Assembly (NCBI GenBank): GCA_030642635.1
Contig: DAOWNK010000133.1
Coordinates: 1-8,495, forward strand
DNA: 8,495 bases
Source of the DNA: Pirellulales bacterium
Lineage (GTDB): Bacteria > Planctomycetota > Planctomycetia > Pirellulales > Thermoguttaceae
Direction of reading: 5' to 3'
A model generated the notes under the pieces. The model saw only the letters and a program-made list of their open reading frames with translations. It was not told the origin of the DNA and did not search any database. The position numbers were made by a program, and so were the translations under genes. Positions 5,890 through 8,495 of the stretch are shown here, in pieces. The first letter of the stretch is position 1. The number at the start of each line of letters is the position of its first letter.

Positions 5890-6888
5890 TCAAATCGAAC
5901 CGGCTGTAACCAGTGGCAATTGCATCCCCAGCCGCAGGCCGATGTCGGAAAGCTTCTCGTGGACCTCGATCATAGTGGTTTCGCCGAAGTTTCTCACCTC
6001 CATCAGTTGGTCTTCGTTCATCACAACCAGGTCTCGAACGGTGATAATATTTTCCGCTTCAAGGCAATTGGTTGCTCGGACCGAGAGGTTCAATTCGGCC
6101 AGGGTCATGGCCAGCTTGGCTTCGGTCGCTTGATCGATTCCCGTGCCGCCGATCGAGCGTGCTTCGCTGTAGACCATCGGTCCAAGCTCGGTGTACTGGA
6201 TAAACGGATTGAGGTGTTTTCTCAGAATCTTGGCTGCCTCGACCACGGCCATCTCCGGCGTGGCCGAACCGTTGGTCCAGACCTCCATGGTCAGCTTGTC
6301 GTAGTTGGTTTTTTGTCCGACGCGGGTTTCGACCACGTCGTAGCGGACGCGAATCACAGGGCTGTAGGCCGCGTCGATGGGGATAATGCCGATCTCCTGG
6401 GCCTGTGGCGTGTGCTCCGTGGCCGGGACGTAACCGCGACCGTTCTCGATCACCATCTCCAACAGGAAAGGCATGTCCTCGGTCAACGTGGCAATGACGT
6501 GGTCCTTGTTGACGACCTCGACCTGGTCGTCCGTTTGAACGTTGGCGCCGGTGATCACCCCTGCGGTGTTTTTTTCGATACGCACCACCCGGGTTTGCTC
6601 GCTGTAGTTTTTCACCACCAACGACTTGACGTTGAGCACGATATCGGTGACGTCTTCGACCACACCGGGAATGGTGCTGAATTCGTGCTGGACGCCGCCG
6701 AGTTTAATTTGTGTTACCGCGCTGCCTTCAAGGCTGGAAAGCAGCACCCGCCGTAGACTGTTGCCGATCGTCGTGCCGAATCCACGCTCGAACGGCTCGG
6801 CGGTAAACTTGCCGTAGGTGGCAGAAATGGTGGACCTTTCTGCTGATACCAGACTAGGCAATTCGAGTCCGCGCCATCGAATACGCAT
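5890..6888 (-). CDS. rpoA: DNA-directed RNA polymerase subunit alpha
   Basis: The alpha subunit dimerises to start RNA polymerase assembly, and its C-terminal domain contacts upstream promoter DNA and activators. The 332-residue product has the normal length. The N-terminal domain (about 18-240) includes the dimerisation/assembly segment ERGFGTTIGNSLRRVLLSS (34-52). The C-terminal domain (about 258-320) contains LNLSVRATNCLEAENI (266-281), with R271 at the place of E. coli R265, and a second helix-hairpin-helix around VRNFGETTMIEV (298-309), where E. coli has LGKKS. ATG 6888 is preceded by a perfect GGAGG (complement of 6896-6900) at 7-nt spacing. The gene follows rpsD by 46 nt and precedes rplQ by 146 nt within the alpha operon. 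Confidence 0.98.
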   Translation of the reverse strand: MRIRWRGLELPSLVSAERSTISATYGKFTAEPFERGFGTTIGNSLRRVLLSSLEGSAVTQIKLGGVQHEFSTIPGVVEDVTDIVLNVKSLVVKNYSEQTRVVRIEKNTAGVITGANVQTDDQVEVVNKDHVIATLTEDMPFLLEMVIENGRGYVPATEHTPQAQEIGIIPIDAAYSPVIRVRYDVVETRVGQKTNYDKLTMEVWTNGSATPEMAVVEAAKILRKHLNPFIQYTELGPMVYSEARSIGGTGIDQATEAKLAMTLAELNLSVRATNCLEAENIITVRDLVVMNEDQLMEVRNFGETTMIEVHEKLSDIGLRLGMQLPLVTAGSI

Positions 6889-6895
6889 CAGTAAA

Positions 6896-6900
6896 CCTCC
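6896..6900 (-). promoter_or_regulatory. Strong Shine-Dalgarno site of rpoA
   Basis: CCTCC on the + strand reads GGAGG on the - strand, 7 nt upstream of ATG 6888. It shows that this organism uses Shine-Dalgarno pairing for at least some genes, unlike rplQ and the metallopeptidase gene here. Confidence 0.8.
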
Positions 6901-6934
6901 AAATTCCTAATACTCAAGCTGTAAGCAAGAATAA

Positions 6935-7561
6935 CTACTTGGAGCAAAGCTCCACGATCAATTGGGTCTGAACCGGAATCGACACGTCCGAGGTCTCCGG
7001 CAACCGCAGCACCTGCCCGGCCGGCCGAGGATCGTCCAGCAAGCTGAGAAAATCGGGAACCTCTCTGCAAGGCTCCTCCAAGTTGGCCTTGACCAACTGA
7101 ATGCTCTTCGGGCGGTCCTTCACCTGAATCACGTCTCCAGGCTGTGTCAAGTAACTTGGAACGTCGACCAGCCGATCGTTGACCATCACGTGCCCGTGGC
7201 TGACGATAAGTCGGGCCTCGGCACGGGATCGTCCGAACCCGAGCCGGCAAACGACGTTGTCCAATCTACGCTCCAACAGGCTCATCAATACCTGGCCGGT
7301 GTTCCCCTTGGTGCGTTCGGCCATTGAATAATACTTACGGAACTGGCGTTCCAACACGCCGTAATAATTTTTCACCTTTTGTTTTTCGCGCAGGTGCAAT
7401 CCGTAGTCGGTTTGTTTGCCGCGCCGGAAGTTATTCATTCCAGGCGGCGTTTCGCGACGCTCGAATGCGCATTTCGGGGTGTCGCAACGAGTGCCCTTGA
7501 TAAACAGCTTGACGCCCTCGCGGCGACACTTTCGACAAACAGGTCCGGTCTGACGAGCCAT
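6935..7561 (-). CDS. rpsD: 30S ribosomal protein S4, zinc-binding form
   Basis: S4 is a primary 16S rRNA-binding protein that starts 5'-domain assembly of the small subunit. In some bacteria it is the translational repressor of the alpha operon. The 208-residue product has an intact N-terminal four-cysteine zinc site (C9, C12, C26, C31), so it is the C+ form. The S4 RNA-binding domain runs from about residue 98, with ERRLDNVVCRLGFGRSRAEAR at 97-117 (split here as two conserved blocks) and HGHVMVN at 122-128. ATG 7561 gives the conserved MARQTGPVCRKCRREG start. GGAG (complement of 7573-7576) lies 11 nt upstream, a rather long spacing. It is 19 nt after rpsK and 46 nt before rpoA, so the operon is compact here and contains no repeat. 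Whether S4 autoregulates this operon cannot be judged, as the operon leader is outside the window. Confidence 0.98.
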   Translation of the reverse strand: MARQTGPVCRKCRREGVKLFIKGTRCDTPKCAFERRETPPGMNNFRRGKQTDYGLHLREKQKVKNYYGVLERQFRKYYSMAERTKGNTGQVLMSLLERRLDNVVCRLGFGRSRAEARLIVSHGHVMVNDRLVDVPSYLTQPGDVIQVKDRPKSIQLVKANLEEPCREVPDFLSLLDDPRPAGQVLRLPETSDVSIPVQTQLIVELCSK

Positions 7562-7580
7562 ATTCGATTCTACTCCAGAA

Positions 7581-7964
7581 TTATACGCGGCGGCGTTTCT
7601 TCGGCCGACACCCGTTGTGCGGCAGCGGCGTGACGTCCTCGATTGACTTGATTTTCAACCCGGCGGCTTGCAGTGCGGTAATCGCACTTTCCCGACCACT
7701 ACCCGGACCGTTCACCTTCACGCTGATCTCCTTCATGCCGCACTTCATCGCTTTTTCGGCAACCTGCTGCGCAGACAACTGTCCGGCAAACGGCGTGCTC
7801 TTTCGGCTGCCCTTAAACCCACTCGTACCGGCACTCGACCAGCAAAGCGTGTCACCCTTAGTGTCGGTGATGGTGATCGTCGTGTTATTGAACGTTGCTT
7901 TGACATGGGCAACACCCACCGTCACGTTGCGACGCACCGCTTTTCGTCGTTTGGTCTTCGCCAC
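7581..7964 (-). CDS. rpsK: 30S ribosomal protein S11
   Basis: S11 sits on the platform of the small subunit near the mRNA exit (E-site) region and the anti-Shine-Dalgarno end of 16S rRNA. The 127-residue product is of normal length. It shows the family blocks VAHVKATFNNTTITITD (18-34), SSAGTSGFKGSRKSTPFA (43-60), and GPGSGRESAI near residues 86-95, then DVTPLPHNGCRPKKRRRV at the C-terminus. The start codon is GTG 7964, fixed by the conserved basic N-terminus (MAKTKRRKAVRR). GGAG (complement of 7974-7977) at 9-nt spacing supports it. The gene is 19 nt upstream of rpsD but 167 nt from rpsM, because a repeat element separates them. The 31 nt between element and start keep the ribosome binding site intact. 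Confidence 0.98.
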   Translation of the reverse strand: MAKTKRRKAVRRNVTVGVAHVKATFNNTTITITDTKGDTLCWSSAGTSGFKGSRKSTPFAGQLSAQQVAEKAMKCGMKEISVKVNGPGSGRESAITALQAAGLKIKSIEDVTPLPHNGCRPKKRRRV

Positions 7965-7987
7965 CGCTATAAACTCCAGTTTAGCAA

Positions 7988-8129
7988 CTCTTTAAGGGGA
8001 TTAGGAGGAAGGGATTAGAGATTGGGGATTAGGGATTGGAATTTTGTTTTTCATCCCTTACCTTTTCTCTCCTCCCTCTTCTCTCTTCTTCCTTCCCAAT
8101 CCCCAATCCCCAATCCCTAATCCCTCTTT
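7988..8129. repeat. CTCTTT direct repeat flanking element copy 2
   Basis: CTCTTT occurs at 7988-7993 and again at 8124-8129, bracketing the heptamer-armed element in the rpsM-rpsK gap. It could be a target-site duplication left by insertion. Six bases in a pyrimidine-rich context could easily match by chance, and the sister copy at 5753 shows no clear equivalent. Confidence 0.3.
7996..8124. repeat. Heptamer-armed dispersed element, copy 2 (rpsM-rpsK gap)
   Basis: This is the inverted sister of the element at 5753-5880. Read on the - strand from 8124, it has GGGATTR units, a 7-periodic purine core, the unique segment GATGAAAAACAAAATTCC, then CYAATCC units with one CTTCCTC variant, ending at 7996. 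The core (8032-8098) matches copy 1 at 64 of 67 positions. Relative to copy 1 the G-arm has one extra heptamer. The C-arm has four units before the CTTCCTC variant and one after, against two and four in copy 1. So the arms differ mainly by whole 7-nt units. It begins 7 nt after the rpsM stop codon. Confidence 0.93.
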
Positions 8130-8131
8130 GA

Positions 8132-8495
8132 CTAACGCAAGTCCTTAACGCCCTTCTTTCCGGCGACCGTTTTCTTCGGTCCTTTTCGGGTCCGGGCGTT
8201 GGTCCTGGTGCGCTGACCTCGGACCGGCAGTCCGCGACGATGTCGCAGCCCACGATAACAGCCGATGTCGCGCAACCGGATGATGTTCTGGTTTCGCTGC
8301 CGCCGCAGTTGCCCTTCGACAACATAATCCTTGTCCAACAATGCCGCCAGCCGCACCAACTCGTCCTCGCGCAAATTACGCGCACGAATCTGCGGATCGA
8401 TCCCCGCATCGTGGCACAAGGTCCGAGCAGTCTTAGGCCCCACGCCGTAAAGATACGTAAGCGCAACGGCAACCGGACGATCGTTTGGAATGTCA
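8132..8495 (-). CDS. rpsM: 30S ribosomal protein S13 (5' end outside window)
   Basis: S13 lies in the head of the small subunit and contacts the P-site tRNA and the large subunit through intersubunit bridges. The reading frame is open to the right edge; the visible part begins DIPNDRPVAVALTYLYGVGPKTA, split as DIPNDRPVAVALTY plus LYGVGPKTA. About seven N-terminal residues are missing, by comparison with the usual MPRISGVDIP start. The helix-two-turn-helix region and the conserved tail GLPVRGQRTRTNARTRKG, followed by the basic end KKTVAGKKGVKDLR, are complete. About 120 residues are visible. Internal in-frame start codons, such as the ATG-like start near 8443, are not the true start, because conserved S13 sequence continues upstream. 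It is the first gene of the alpha operon visible here. Confidence 0.97.
   Translation of the reverse strand, partial: DIPNDRPVAVALTYLYGVGPKTARTLCHDAGIDPQIRARNLREDELVRLAALLDKDYVVEGQLRRQRNQNIIRLRDIGCYRGLRHRRGLPVRGQRTRTNARTRKGPKKTVAGKKGVKDLR

Noticed and set aside
5920..6756. A 278-codon open frame on the + strand opposite rpoA
   Set aside because: It is the mirror frame of rpoA, whose protein is complete and conserved; its composition is low in normal motifs and no independent start signal is present.
5753..8124. CRISPR array
   Set aside because: The repeated units are 7 nt long and directly adjoining, without spacers of regular length, and no cas gene is near.
8029..8472. A 147-codon - strand frame overlapping rpsM and the repeat
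   Set aside because: It reads through rpsM in another frame and then the heptamer arms, giving low-complexity Arg/Glu/Lys sequence, while rpsM itself is clearly conserved in its own frame.

Overview
The window looks like chromosomal housekeeping DNA from a planctomycete-like bacterium, probably near Pirellulales. This is inferred from the dxr-rseP pairing, a very long multi-PDZ RseP, a ribosomal protein L17 with a large internal insertion, and mixed use of Shine-Dalgarno sites. No 16S or other decisive marker is present, so the phylum call is only moderately secure.

Layout: positions 52-3272 on the + strand hold dxr (isoprenoid MEP pathway) and rseP (site-2 membrane protease), which overlap or nearly touch. 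Everything else is on the - strand and converges on rseP. Reading from the right edge leftward, the order is rpsM (5' end outside the window), rpsK, rpsD, rpoA and rplQ, the classical bacterial alpha operon. A HELWH putative zinc metallopeptidase and a predicted lipoprotein of unknown function follow. The ribosomal proteins and RNA polymerase alpha are complete and conserved. Two genes, at 3404-4264 and 4463-5050, have no firm family assignment.

The unusual content lies between the genes. Every gap longer than about 100 nt (3273-3403, 4265-4462, 5051-5158, 5744-5889, 7965-8131) is largely filled by G/A-rich tandem 7-nt units, a short non-repeated spacer and complementary C/T-rich 7-nt units, giving an imperfect palindrome. 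Two of these elements, in rpsM-rpsK and rpoA-rplQ, are nearly identical copies in opposite orientation (64 of 67 core positions match). They differ mainly by whole 7-nt units in their arms. They sit inside an operon that is normally tightly packed and reach within about 10 nt of stop and start codons. The arms resemble the cyanobacterial STRR heptamers (CCCCAAT type) and telomere-like G-run arrays. I regard this dispersed heptamer-armed element family as the main candidate for an under-described system. Whether it is mobile, regulatory or only tolerated cannot be settled from this window.
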